From the NCBI GenBank assembly GCA_900541875.1, contig UQLF01000009.1, positions 24,194-88,193 of the forward strand: 64,000 nt of DNA, given 5' to 3'. The notes under the pieces are model-generated. The model was given only the letters and a program-made list of their open reading frames with translations, ran no database searches and had not been told where the DNA came from. Shown in pieces: positions 15,891-24,332 of the stretch; position 1 is the first letter of the stretch; each line of letters starts with the position of its first letter. A program made the position numbers and the translations under genes. Source of the stretch: an uncultured Collinsella sp. (lineage in GTDB: Bacteria > Actinomycetota > Coriobacteriia > Coriobacteriales > Coriobacteriaceae).

Positions 15891-16913
15891 ATGAGCAAAG
15901 AGTGTGTCGAGCAGGTCGAAGGCACAGGGGCTTCGGTGCCGATGACCGATATATCGAACATTGATGTGCCCGAGGGCACCGACGAGCTCAGCCGCAACAC
16001 CCGTCGCGCCTGGCGCGACCGCCTGAACAGCGCTTCGACGCGCAAGATGATCACGGGCGTCTTGGCTACGCTGGTGGGTGGTTCGTTTTGGGGCTTCTCG
16101 GGCACCAGCGCGAGCTTTCTGTTCGATACCTACCACGTCGATACCTTGTGGCTTATGAGCGTGCGTCAGATTCTCGCCGGTCTACTCTTTATGGCCGTGG
16201 TTGTTACGCGCGACCGCGAGCGCCTGATTAAGCTCTGGACCACACCCGCCGATCGCAAGCAGCTGCTGCTCTTTACCGCCTTTGGCCTGCTGTTCAACCA
16301 GTTTTGCTATCTTTCGGCCGTGCGCCTGACGAACGCCGGAACCGCGACGGTGCTCCAGTGCCTGCAGCTCGTTATCATCATGGGCTACACCTGCGCGATC
16401 GATCGCCGCATGCCGCGTACTCGCGAAGTCATCGGCATTGGCCTGGCTCTGGGTGGAACCTTTTTAATCGCCACCGGCGGCGACCCCACCAGCCTGAATA
16501 TCTCGCCGCTTGGCCTGGCAGCAGGTCTTATGTGTGCGGTCAGCGCCGCGTGTATGGCGGTGATTCCCGCCAAGATCCTGCCCGAATACGGCAGCCCCAT
16601 CGTCACGGGCTCGGCAATGCTCACGGCGGGCGTGGTCTCGTGCGTCTTCGTGCAGCCCTGGGCGCATATGCCGGCGCTCGACGCTGCCGGCATCGAGGCG
16701 CTCGCGGTGTTCGTGGTTATCGGCTCGTTTTTTGCTTACATGCTTTATATGCAGGGCGTTAAGGACATCGGCTCGGTGCGCGCGAGCCTCATTGGAACTG
16801 TGGAGCCGGTTTCGGCGACCATCACCAGCGCCGTTATGCTGGGCACGGTGTTTTTGCCGACCGACCTTATCGGCTTTGTCATGATCATCGTGATGATGTT
16901 CCTCACGGTGTAG
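15891..16913 (+). CDS. DMT superfamily transporter (EamA family)
   Basis: 340 aa. About 50 hydrophilic residues precede ten predicted membrane segments arranged as two EamA halves (about 60-190 and 200-335), with the usual FWGFSGTSASFL start of TM1 and GSVRASLIGTVEPVSATI in the second half. EamA proteins are drug/metabolite exporters in the inner membrane; the substrate is unknown. ATG 15891 follows GGGGGAGTGGA. The 289-bp gap upstream, shared with the tRNA-Val promoter, holds no other gene I can support. Confidence 0.88.
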   Translation: MSKECVEQVEGTGASVPMTDISNIDVPEGTDELSRNTRRAWRDRLNSASTRKMITGVLATLVGGSFWGFSGTSASFLFDTYHVDTLWLMSVRQILAGLLFMAVVVTRDRERLIKLWTTPADRKQLLLFTAFGLLFNQFCYLSAVRLTNAGTATVLQCLQLVIIMGYTCAIDRRMPRTREVIGIGLALGGTFLIATGGDPTSLNISPLGLAAGLMCAVSAACMAVIPAKILPEYGSPIVTGSAMLTAGVVSCVFVQPWAHMPALDAAGIEALAVFVVIGSFFAYMLYMQGVKDIGSVRASLIGTVEPVSATITSAVMLGTVFLPTDLIGFVMIIVMMFLTV

Positions 16914-17062
16914 CTGGCGTCGCCGCCAAGACAGAAAAGGTGTTGTGCCGCATTTTCGCCAATTGACGTCCGTGTCTGGAGTTTAGCTGTCGATGCTCAA
17001 AATGCCATAAACTAGTAACGTTATGGACTTTTTCATTGCGACTCAATTGCGAGGATTTCTTT

Positions 17063-19375
17063 ATGGCTGGTAATCACTTTAAGGGCAGCGATAGCGGCCG
17101 TCCTGCAGTTCCGCCGCGTCCGAACGGTGCTGGTAAGGCCGGCACGCCGGGCGGCGCTGGACAGGGCGGTTCCGGTAAGCGCGTGTCCCCGGGCGAGACG
17201 GCGATGTTTACCGCTCTGTACGAGCAGTCTCAAAAGGCAAAAAAGACCGGCCGTGCAAGAGGGAATGTCTTTGCGGGCGGTGCAACCTCCACGTCGCAGC
17301 CGGGCGGGGCTCCTTCGGTACCCGCGAACAACGCAGGTGCTGCCAACGCCGCGAATGCCGCCGGCAACGTTAATGCCGACAAGGCCGCCAACAATACTCC
17401 CTCTGCCGGTGGCGCGGGGCTTACGGGTAACCTTGGCACGATTTACACCGGCGCCTCCGAGACTGGCACGTTCGCCCGCCTGGATGATAGCGGTGCCGAG
17501 TTTGCGGGCTCGGGTTCCAAGGAAGATTATTACGATTTTGGCTTGAACTACGGTAGCGACGCTTCGTCGAGTTCGACCTCTGACGGTCTGGTCCGTCATC
17601 GCCATCGCAAGGGCGAGCGCAAAAAGCGTCACACCGGCGCCATTATTGCCGCTGTAGTCGCGGTGCTTCTCGTTGCGCTTGGCGCAAGCGGCTTCATGCT
17701 GCTTAACTCGGCAAAGACCGTAAAGAGCGAAGCGAAGGAGGCTGTCGAGATCGTCGGTGGCCTTAAGGACAAGGTCACGTCGGGCGATTTTTCGACGCTG
17801 CCTGACGACGCGAAGAAGATCGATGAGCTCTGCAACAGCATGAAGGCGGAGACCTCGAGCCCGCTGTGGGCGGCGGCTTCGTTTATCCCGGTGTATGGCA
17901 GCGATATCAATGCGGCCCGCACCATGATCGACGCCCTGTCCGATGTCTCGAGCAATGCGCTGGTTCCCATGGCCGATAACCTTTCGCAGGCTACGCCCGG
18001 CAAGCTGTTCCAGGACGGCATGATTAACGTGTCCGCGCTGCAGGCGGTCGCCGATTCGCTTTCCAGCAGCTCGAAGGTGTTCAAGAGCGCCAACGAGAAG
18101 GTCCAGGGCATTGGCGATACTCATATTTCCCAGGTGACCGAGCTGGTCGATAAGGCCAAGGACGGCTTTGCCACCCTCAACGGTGCGGTTGACGCGGCGG
18201 AGAAGGTCGCCCCCGTCCTTCCCCAGATGCTCGGCGCCAACGGCCAGACGCGCAACTACCTTATGTACGCCATGAACAACGTCGAGATTCGTGCCTGCGG
18301 CGGCTTTGGCGGTTCGCAGGGCCTGATTTCGGTCACTGACGGCCAGATGTCGATTGGCGAGTTTGTTCCCCGCATTGGACTCAGCGAGGATGAGGCAGTC
18401 GAGAGCGTCGACGAAGAGGATGAGGCGCTATTCGGCAACCACAGTAACCTGTACAACTCGGGCAACACCTATTCGCCTGATTGGCCCCGCAACTCGCAGC
18501 GTGTCGCAGCCCTGTGGAAATCTCAATATGGTCAGGACGTTGATGGCGTCATCGGTATCGACCCGGTGTTCCTGCAGTACCTGCTGGGCCTGGTCGGTAA
18601 CGTGTCGCTGCCCGACGGAACGGTTGTCGACGGCACCAACGCCGCAAAGGTCCTCATGCACGATGTGTACTGGAACTATCCGGTCGAGGAGTCTGACGGC
18701 ATCTTTGCATCCGTCGCCAGCGCTGCCTTCGACAAGATCCTTGGCGGTATTGGCGATGTCGATGTTACGAAGCTTGTCAGCGCCGTTGAGCGCGGTGCCG
18801 AAGAGGGCCGCCTGATCGCTTGGATGAGAAACGATGATGAGCAGAATGCCATCAAAGAGACGGGCATTGACGCTTCGCTGCCCGATCCGGATGATCCGAG
18901 TGCCGATCCCGTTGCCGGCGTTTACTTTAACAACCTGAGTTTCTCCAAGCTCGACTGGTACCTGAACGCCGACACACAGATTGGCCAGGGCATCAAGAAC
19001 GGTGACGGCACGTGCTCGTATCGCATCACCGTTACCCTGACGAACATCATGACGCAGGAGGAGGCCGGCAAGCTGCCCGACTACGTCGCGGCGAGCGTGC
19101 CCGATGCCGCGCGCGACGACGAGCGTCTGAATGTCTCACTGTTTGCCCCGACGGGCGGCAACATCAGTGACCTTACGGTTGAGGGCACCCAGTTTGGTCT
19201 TGGCGCCGCTACGTGGCATGGAATCCCCTTCTATTCGGGTACCGTTGACCTGCATGCTGGCGAGACGACGACGATCACGTATACGCTGACCACGTCGGCC
19301 GAGGCGGGGGACAAGCCGCTTACGCTGCGTCAGACTCCTACATGCCAGGCGGCTCGCGACAGCGCGTCGGCGTAG
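17063..19375 (+). CDS. DUF4012 domain protein, membrane-anchored
   Basis: 770 aa from ATG 17063 (GAGGA 7 nt upstream). A long low-complexity N-terminus rich in Gly/Ala/Asn (1-170) and a basic patch HRHRKGERKKRHTG precede a single transmembrane segment (about 195-217, IIAAVVAVLLVALGASGFMLL). The extracytoplasmic part carries DUF4012 with its conserved YLMYAMNNVEIRACGGFGGS (about 400). DUF4012 proteins occur with surface polysaccharide genes in Gram-positive bacteria, but no activity is established. Next to glmM, a cell-envelope precursor gene. Confidence 0.88.
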   Translation: MAGNHFKGSDSGRPAVPPRPNGAGKAGTPGGAGQGGSGKRVSPGETAMFTALYEQSQKAKKTGRARGNVFAGGATSTSQPGGAPSVPANNAGAANAANAAGNVNADKAANNTPSAGGAGLTGNLGTIYTGASETGTFARLDDSGAEFAGSGSKEDYYDFGLNYGSDASSSSTSDGLVRHRHRKGERKKRHTGAIIAAVVAVLLVALGASGFMLLNSAKTVKSEAKEAVEIVGGLKDKVTSGDFSTLPDDAKKIDELCNSMKAETSSPLWAAASFIPVYGSDINAARTMIDALSDVSSNALVPMADNLSQATPGKLFQDGMINVSALQAVADSLSSSSKVFKSANEKVQGIGDTHISQVTELVDKAKDGFATLNGAVDAAEKVAPVLPQMLGANGQTRNYLMYAMNNVEIRACGGFGGSQGLISVTDGQMSIGEFVPRIGLSEDEAVESVDEEDEALFGNHSNLYNSGNTYSPDWPRNSQRVAALWKSQYGQDVDGVIGIDPVFLQYLLGLVGNVSLPDGTVVDGTNAAKVLMHDVYWNYPVEESDGIFASVASAAFDKILGGIGDVDVTKLVSAVERGAEEGRLIAWMRNDDEQNAIKETGIDASLPDPDDPSADPVAGVYFNNLSFSKLDWYLNADTQIGQGIKNGDGTCSYRITVTLTNIMTQEEAGKLPDYVAASVPDAARDDERLNVSLFAPTGGNISDLTVEGTQFGLGAATWHGIPFYSGTVDLHAGETTTITYTLTTSAEAGDKPLTLRQTPTCQAARDSASA

Positions 19376-19412
19376 GGTTTTTCTGGTAGCGCAGATAATC
19401 GAGTACCATTTT

Positions 19413-19445
19413 GGGGCGGACAGGCAATCTGTCCGCCCCTATTTT
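19413..19445 (+). terminator. Terminator of the DUF4012 gene
   Basis: An 11-bp stem GGGGCGGACAG (19413-19423) with CTGTCCGCCCC (19429-19439) and a TATTTT tail, 14 bp before glmM. A TACCAT -10-like box at 19403-19408 lies just upstream, so the hairpin could also be the first structure on a glmM transcript. Confidence 0.75.
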
Positions 19446-19458
19446 GTAAGGAGAGCGC

Positions 19459-20790
19459 ATGAAGTACTTTGGCACCGACGGCTTTCGCGGCGAGGCCAAC
19501 GTTGGACTGACGGTAGAGCACGCTTATAAGATCGGCCGCTTTGTGGGCTGGTATTACGGCGCCAACCGCGGGACCAAGGCGCGCGTGATCGTGGGCAAGG
19601 ACACGCGTCGCTCGAGCTATATGTTCGAGGCGGCGCTGGTGAGCGGCTTGGTCGCGAGCGGCGCGGACGCCTACATGCTGCACGTGATCCCGACGCCGGG
19701 CGTGGCGCATCAGACCGTGGAGGGCTGCTTCGATTGCGGCATCATGATCAGTGCGAGCCACAACCCGTTTTGCGATAACGGCATTAAGCTCGTCAACAGC
19801 GACGGCTATAAGATGGACGAGGACGTGCTGGAGCTCATCGAGGATTACATCGATGGCAAGAGCGAAGTGCCGCTGGCCACGGGCAACCACATCGGTGCCA
19901 CGGTGGACTACATGCAGGGTCGCAACCGCTATATTGCCTCGCTCATTGCAAGTGCGAACTTTTCGCTGCAGGGCGTCAAGATCGGTCTCGACTGTGCCAA
20001 CGGCTCGGCATCCTCGGTGGCCAAGCCGGTGTTCGACGCGCTGGGTGCCGACGTACGCGTGATTAACGCCGCGCCCGATGGCTTTAACATCAACGTCGAT
20101 TGCGGCTCCACGCATATGGAGCGCCTGCAGCGCCACGTGGTGGAGCAGGGCTTGGATGTGGGCTTTGCCTATGACGGCGATGCCGACCGCTGCCTGGCCG
20201 TGGACGAGCGCGGCCGCGTGGTCGATGGCGACCAGATCCTGTACGTGTGCGGTGTGTACCTGAACAAGCACGGTCGCCTTTCGGGCGGTACCGTGGTGCC
20301 GACGATCGCCAGTAACTTTGGCCTGATCAAGTCGTTGGAGCTTGCCGGTCTGAGTGCCGTGACCAGCGGCGTGGGCGACCGTCATGTGTATGCCAAGATG
20401 CGCGAGGGCGGCTACAGCCTGGGCGGCGAGCAGACGGGCCACACGATCTTTGGCGATATCGAGCGCACGGGCGACGGCATTATGACCTCGCTGCGCGTGA
20501 TGGAAGTGATTCGTGCCGAGCGCGAGACGCTCTCGCAGCTCACGGCTCCGTGCAAGCTGTTGCCGCAAGCGCAGGTTGCCGTGCGCGTGGCGGACAAGGA
20601 CGCCGCGCTGGGCAACATGGGCGTGCAGGCCGCCATTGCCGAGGCCGAGGCGTCGCTGGCGGGTGAGGGCCGCGTGCTGGTGCGCAAGAGTGGAACCGAG
20701 TCGGTGATCCGCGTGCTGGCTGAGGCTCCGGACCAATCGGCCGCCGACGCCGCCATGAAGCGCATCGCCAACGCGCTGGAAGCTTTATAG
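19459..20790 (+). CDS. glmM: Phosphoglucosamine mutase GlmM
   Basis: 443 aa, usual GlmM length. Converts glucosamine-6-P to glucosamine-1-P for UDP-GlcNAc, peptidoglycan and surface polymers. The start MKYFGTDGFRGEAN is typical. Phosphoserine is Ser100 in SASHNPFCDNGIK, the metal loop is DGDADR, the sugar-binding GGEQTGH follows, and the C-terminal phosphate loop is RKSGTESVIRV. The ASHNPFxDNGIK loop separates GlmM from phosphoglucomutase and phosphomannomutase. AAGGAG precedes ATG 19459. Confidence 0.96.
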   Translation: MKYFGTDGFRGEANVGLTVEHAYKIGRFVGWYYGANRGTKARVIVGKDTRRSSYMFEAALVSGLVASGADAYMLHVIPTPGVAHQTVEGCFDCGIMISASHNPFCDNGIKLVNSDGYKMDEDVLELIEDYIDGKSEVPLATGNHIGATVDYMQGRNRYIASLIASANFSLQGVKIGLDCANGSASSVAKPVFDALGADVRVINAAPDGFNINVDCGSTHMERLQRHVVEQGLDVGFAYDGDADRCLAVDERGRVVDGDQILYVCGVYLNKHGRLSGGTVVPTIASNFGLIKSLELAGLSAVTSGVGDRHVYAKMREGGYSLGGEQTGHTIFGDIERTGDGIMTSLRVMEVIRAERETLSQLTAPCKLLPQAQVAVRVADKDAALGNMGVQAAIAEAEASLAGEGRVLVRKSGTESVIRVLAEAPDQSAADAAMKRIANALEAL

Positions 20791-20818
20791 TTACGCGGTT
20801 TTACCAAACCGCGTAACT
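20789..20818 (+). terminator. Hairpin on the glmM stop codon
   Basis: A perfect 13-bp stem AGTTACGCGGTTT (20789-20801) with AAACCGCGTAACT (20806-20818) and 4-nt loop, overlapping the TAG. No T tract follows, so it may protect the 3' end more than terminate. Confidence 0.6.
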
Positions 20819-20865
20819 GCTCGACGCTGTAAACGGCCCCAAGCGGCAATCTGACGTTCAATTTC

Positions 20866-20900
20866 AAGGGCGCGACCAGAAGGTCAGCGCCCTTTCATTT
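20866..20900 (+). terminator. Intrinsic terminator after glmM
   Basis: AAGGGCGCGACC (20866-20877) pairs with GGTC-A-GCGCCCTT (20882-20894) with one bulge, followed by TTTCATTT. It lies between the convergent glmM and M32 peptidase genes. Confidence 0.75.
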
Positions 20901-20995
20901 CACGTCACCTTGCTCGCTTGGGGTCGTTTTCGCTGACGTTGCCAAGACATCGACGTCAACATGGTTGGCGTTGGCGATGGCGTGCTGGTCAATCC

Positions 20996-22570
20996 TTACA
21001 ACTCGTAGAGCGTGGTGAACTTGTCCTGCAGGTAGCTGCAGTAGTAGCGGGCATCGAACGCCATGCCGCACGCGCCCTTGATGAGCTCCGGCGCGTCCTT
21101 GGCGCGGCCCCACTGCCAAATGTGCTCGCCCAGCCAGGCGCGGACGGGCGCCAGATCGCCGCTCGCGCAGGCGCCGGTAAGGTCGACGCCGTCGCGGCAC
21201 ATGGCCGGCACAAACATGGCGTCGTAGGCGCTACCCAGCGCATAGGTGGGGAAGTAGCCAAACGAGCCGCCGCTCCAGTGCGTATCCTGCAGGCAGCCGT
21301 GCGTGTCGTCGGGAACGGGAATGCCCAGGTACTCGTCCATAAAGCGATTCCAAAGCGCGGGGATATCCTTGGCCGTGGCTTCGTCGGCAAACAGCATGCG
21401 CTCAATCTGGTAACGCACCATAATATGCAGCGGGTAGGTGAGTTCGTCGGCCTCGGTGCGGATCAGCGACGGCTGCGCGATGTTCACGGCGCGGTAGAGC
21501 GTGTCCTCGTCGACGTCGCCGTAGACCTCGGGCGCGTGGCGGCGCAGCACCTCGAGCAGCGGTCCCATAAAGGCGCGACTGCGACCCACGGTGTTCTCAA
21601 AGAAGCGGCTCTGGCTCTCGTGGATGCCCATGGAGGTGCCGCCCTCCAGGCAGGTGCGCGCATAGGCGGGATTGACGCCCAGCTCGTACATGGTGTGTCC
21701 CGCCTCGTGGATGATGCTGTAGACGTTGGAGATGCAGTCGTTCTCGTAGATGTGCGTTGCGATGCGCGCATCGCCCACCGAGAATCCCTCGCTAAACGGA
21801 TGTTCGGTAAAGGCAAGTGTGGTGTCGTCCAGGTCCAGGCCGACGAGCTTCATGAGGTCGAAGCTCATGGCGCGCTGGGCGGCCTCGGGCACGCGGGCAT
21901 GCAAAAAGTCGGCAGCGGGCTGCTGGCCGCGCTCGCCGATGGCGTGCACGAGCGGCACGACCGTGGCCTTGACCTCGTCACAAAACGCGTCGAAGCTCTT
22001 GGTGGAAAGGCCGCGCTCGTACTGGTCGAGCCAAACGTCGTATGGGTCGCGCTTGGGGTCCATGAGCTCGGCTTGATGCTTAAGCTGGGCGACGATTCTA
22101 TCCACATAGGGCTCAAAGCTCGCCCAGTCATTGGCCGTCTTGGCCTTGTGCCACACGGCGTCTGCCTCGCAGGTGAGCCTGGTCCAGGCCTCGGCCTCCT
22201 CGGTGGGGATGGCGCTTGCCTCGCGCTGGTCGCGGCCGAGCACGCGGATCTCGTCGAGCAGCTGCGGGTCGTCGATCTTTCCGCCCGCGACGGTCTCGCG
22301 TGTGAGAGAGCGCACGAGCTCAACGGACTTTTTGCTGGTCAGGAGCTTATGGTGCTCGCCGGCAAGGGTGCCCATGGCGTCGGCACGGGCGGCGGCGCCG
22401 TTGGCGGGAGCAATAGTCGCGCCGTCAAACTCGGCAATCTTGAGCAGGTACTCGCAAGTCCACAGCTTGCCCTCGAGCTTGCGGAATTTTTTGACGGCCT
22501 TATCGACCTTCATGCCTTTGGGCGTCTTGTCCGCTGCGGGCTTGGCCATCTTATCCTTGTTCTTTCCCAT
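20996..22570 (-). CDS. M32 family carboxypeptidase (Taq-type)
   Basis: 524 aa from ATG 22570 (MGKNKDKMAKPAADK), with AAGGA about 8 nt upstream; the open frame continues to 22687 without a site. M32 metallocarboxypeptidases trim C-terminal residues from peptides. The zinc signature HEAGH is seen in IIHEAGHTMYELG, preceded by the family block DARIATHIYENDCISNVYS and followed by the downstream Glu in IHESQSRFFENTVGRS. The length is close to the 500-aa norm. Cytoplasmic. Divergent from the T-box/pheST unit. Confidence 0.94.
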   Translation of the reverse strand: MGKNKDKMAKPAADKTPKGMKVDKAVKKFRKLEGKLWTCEYLLKIAEFDGATIAPANGAAARADAMGTLAGEHHKLLTSKKSVELVRSLTRETVAGGKIDDPQLLDEIRVLGRDQREASAIPTEEAEAWTRLTCEADAVWHKAKTANDWASFEPYVDRIVAQLKHQAELMDPKRDPYDVWLDQYERGLSTKSFDAFCDEVKATVVPLVHAIGERGQQPAADFLHARVPEAAQRAMSFDLMKLVGLDLDDTTLAFTEHPFSEGFSVGDARIATHIYENDCISNVYSIIHEAGHTMYELGVNPAYARTCLEGGTSMGIHESQSRFFENTVGRSRAFMGPLLEVLRRHAPEVYGDVDEDTLYRAVNIAQPSLIRTEADELTYPLHIMVRYQIERMLFADEATAKDIPALWNRFMDEYLGIPVPDDTHGCLQDTHWSGGSFGYFPTYALGSAYDAMFVPAMCRDGVDLTGACASGDLAPVRAWLGEHIWQWGRAKDAPELIKGACGMAFDARYYCSYLQDKFTTLYEL

Positions 22571-22699
22571 ACCTATATCCTTGATCTCGTGAGCCGAGCG
22601 CCTCGGGTGGGCGTGCGGCCAGTTTGCACAGCTACCTGCCTTGTACCCAGCGCGAACAAAACGGAACGCGGCGATACGCTCGCACAATGTGGTATCCTA

Positions 22700-22990
22700 T
22701 AGCCCAATGCGTTGACGGAGAGGGTTTTGCCCGCCGCGTCGCCGGTAAGAGAGGGAAGGTCATGGGCTGCAAGCCTTCCTGCGGTGGCAAGGGCCAAGCG
22801 TTCACTCCCGAGCAGCGACCTCAACGGGCGCGCGGCCAGCGGCGGCGATGTCCCCAGTAGGGAAGCCGTGAGCCTCGCGATAAGGGGCGCAGAGTGGGCG
22901 CGGCGGGCCAGACATCCGCCGGGTCAAACAAGGTGGTACCGCGGAATTCAACCGTCCTTGGGCAATGTACATGCCCGAGGACGGTTTTTT
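22700..22990 (+). promoter_or_regulatory. T-box leader of pheST
   Basis: The T-box sequence AAGGTGGTACCGCGG is at 22930-22944. A terminator stem AACCGTCCTTGGGC (22950-22963) with GCCCGAGGACGGTT (22973-22986) and T6 follows, and the antiterminator would use the T-box. The GC-rich 5' part is Stem I; TTC followed by A at 22801-22803 is a plausible Phe specifier. Uncharged tRNA-Phe would favour readthrough into pheS. A TATCCT -10-like box lies near 22693. The exact start of the RNA is uncertain. Confidence 0.9.
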
Positions 22991-23075
22991 GTTACCGAAC
23001 CGGGCCACGTTTTCGCAATGCTAGGCGGCATCGGTCGCCCCGGCAAGCGAATGCGCGAGAGACGAAAGGGAAGAC

Positions 23076-24152
23076 ATGAGTCTGATTGATGATCTGGTCA
23101 AACTCGAGGAAGAGGCCAAGGAGCTCGTTGCAGGCGCCGACGACGCCGCCAAGCTCGAGGCTGCGCGCGTTGAGCTGCTCGGTCGCAAGGGTCGCATCAC
23201 CGGCCTGATGCGCATGATGGGCAAGCTCGCCCCCGAGGATCGTCCCGTGATGGGCAAGCGCGCCAACGAGATGCGCCAGCTGATCGAGGGCATGCTCGAC
23301 GAGCGCACCACCGAGATGAAGGCCGCCGCCCTCAAGCACGCACTCGAGCACGAGGCCGTCGACATCACGCTGCCGGGCATCCGTCCGCAGATCGGTCACC
23401 AGCACCTGATCAAGCAGATCATCGAGGAGGCCGAGGACATCTTCTGCGGCATCGGCTACACCGTCGAGTCCGGCCCCATGGTCGACACCTCCTATTACAA
23501 CTTCACCGCGCTCAACGCCCCCATGGATCACCCGAGCCGCTCGGCCCGCGATACCTTCTACGTGGTCGACAACAACCCCGGCAGCGTCGCACACCCCGAG
23601 GCTCACGCCCATGGCGAGTCCGACGTGCTGCTGCGCACCCAGACCTCGGGCGTGCAGATTCACACCATGGAGTCGCAAAAGCCGCCCATCTACATGATCT
23701 GCCCGGGCACCGTCTACCGTCCCGACACGGCCGACGCCTGCCACCTGCCGCAGTTCAACCAGATCGAGGGCCTGGTCGTCGACGAGGGCATCACCTTTGG
23801 CGATCTTAAGGGCACGCTCGATTACTTTGTTAAATGCATGTTTGGCGAGGACCGCAAGACGCGCTACCGCCCGCACTTCTTCCCCTTTACCGAGCCTTCC
23901 TGCGAGGTGGACGTGAGCTGCCACGTCTGCGGCGGCAAGGGCTGCAACTTCTGCAAGCACAGCGGCTGGATCGAGATCCTGGGCTGCGGCATGGTCGACC
24001 CCAACGTTCTGATTAACTGCGGCATCGACCCCGAGAAGTACACCGGCTTCGCCTTTGGTATTGGCGCCGAGCGCGTCGCGGCCCTGCGCTACGACCTGCC
24101 CGACCTGCGAACGCTCATGACAGGCGATATGCGCTTCTTGAACCAATTTTAA
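23076..24152 (+). CDS. pheS: Phenylalanyl-tRNA synthetase alpha subunit
   Basis: 358 aa, usual length. An N-terminal coiled coil (about 1-85) is followed by the class II catalytic core. Motif 2 region: QTSGVQIHTMESQKPPIYMICPGTVYRPD; motif 3: GFAFGIGAERVAALRYDLPDLR. A CHVCGGKGCNFCKHSGW insertion could bind zinc. It forms an alpha2-beta2 enzyme with PheT. The start has AAAGGGAAG upstream. Expression is set by the T-box leader that ends 86 nt before it. Confidence 0.97.
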   Translation: MSLIDDLVKLEEEAKELVAGADDAAKLEAARVELLGRKGRITGLMRMMGKLAPEDRPVMGKRANEMRQLIEGMLDERTTEMKAAALKHALEHEAVDITLPGIRPQIGHQHLIKQIIEEAEDIFCGIGYTVESGPMVDTSYYNFTALNAPMDHPSRSARDTFYVVDNNPGSVAHPEAHAHGESDVLLRTQTSGVQIHTMESQKPPIYMICPGTVYRPDTADACHLPQFNQIEGLVVDEGITFGDLKGTLDYFVKCMFGEDRKTRYRPHFFPFTEPSCEVDVSCHVCGGKGCNFCKHSGWIEILGCGMVDPNVLINCGIDPEKYTGFAFGIGAERVAALRYDLPDLRTLMTGDMRFLNQF

Positions 24153-24171
24153 GTTGACCTGTCCCGGCGGC

Positions 24172-24263
24172 TTCCCGAGCCACCGCACCTTGCCTTTCAA
24201 TCGTCGGTTGCGTACCTAAGTACGCGGCCCTCCTCTTTCAAGGCAATCTGCGGCACCTCGGAA
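24172..24263 (+). other. Long imperfect hairpin between pheS and pheT
   Basis: Nested pairings: CCGAG/CTCGG (24175-24179, 24257-24261), CCGCA/TGCGG, TTGCCTT/AAGGCAA, and an apical GCGTAC-ctaa-GTACGC. It is followed by a short CTCC...GGAG-TTTT hairpin near 24270-24287. The 180-nt gap is unusually long for pheST and is otherwise empty. Confidence 0.55.
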
Positions 24264-24332
24264 ACCCGTCTCCGTAGCTGGAGTTTTCCGTCTGTTTATT
24301 GCAGACGTTACAGATGAAAGGAGACCAGTTAG

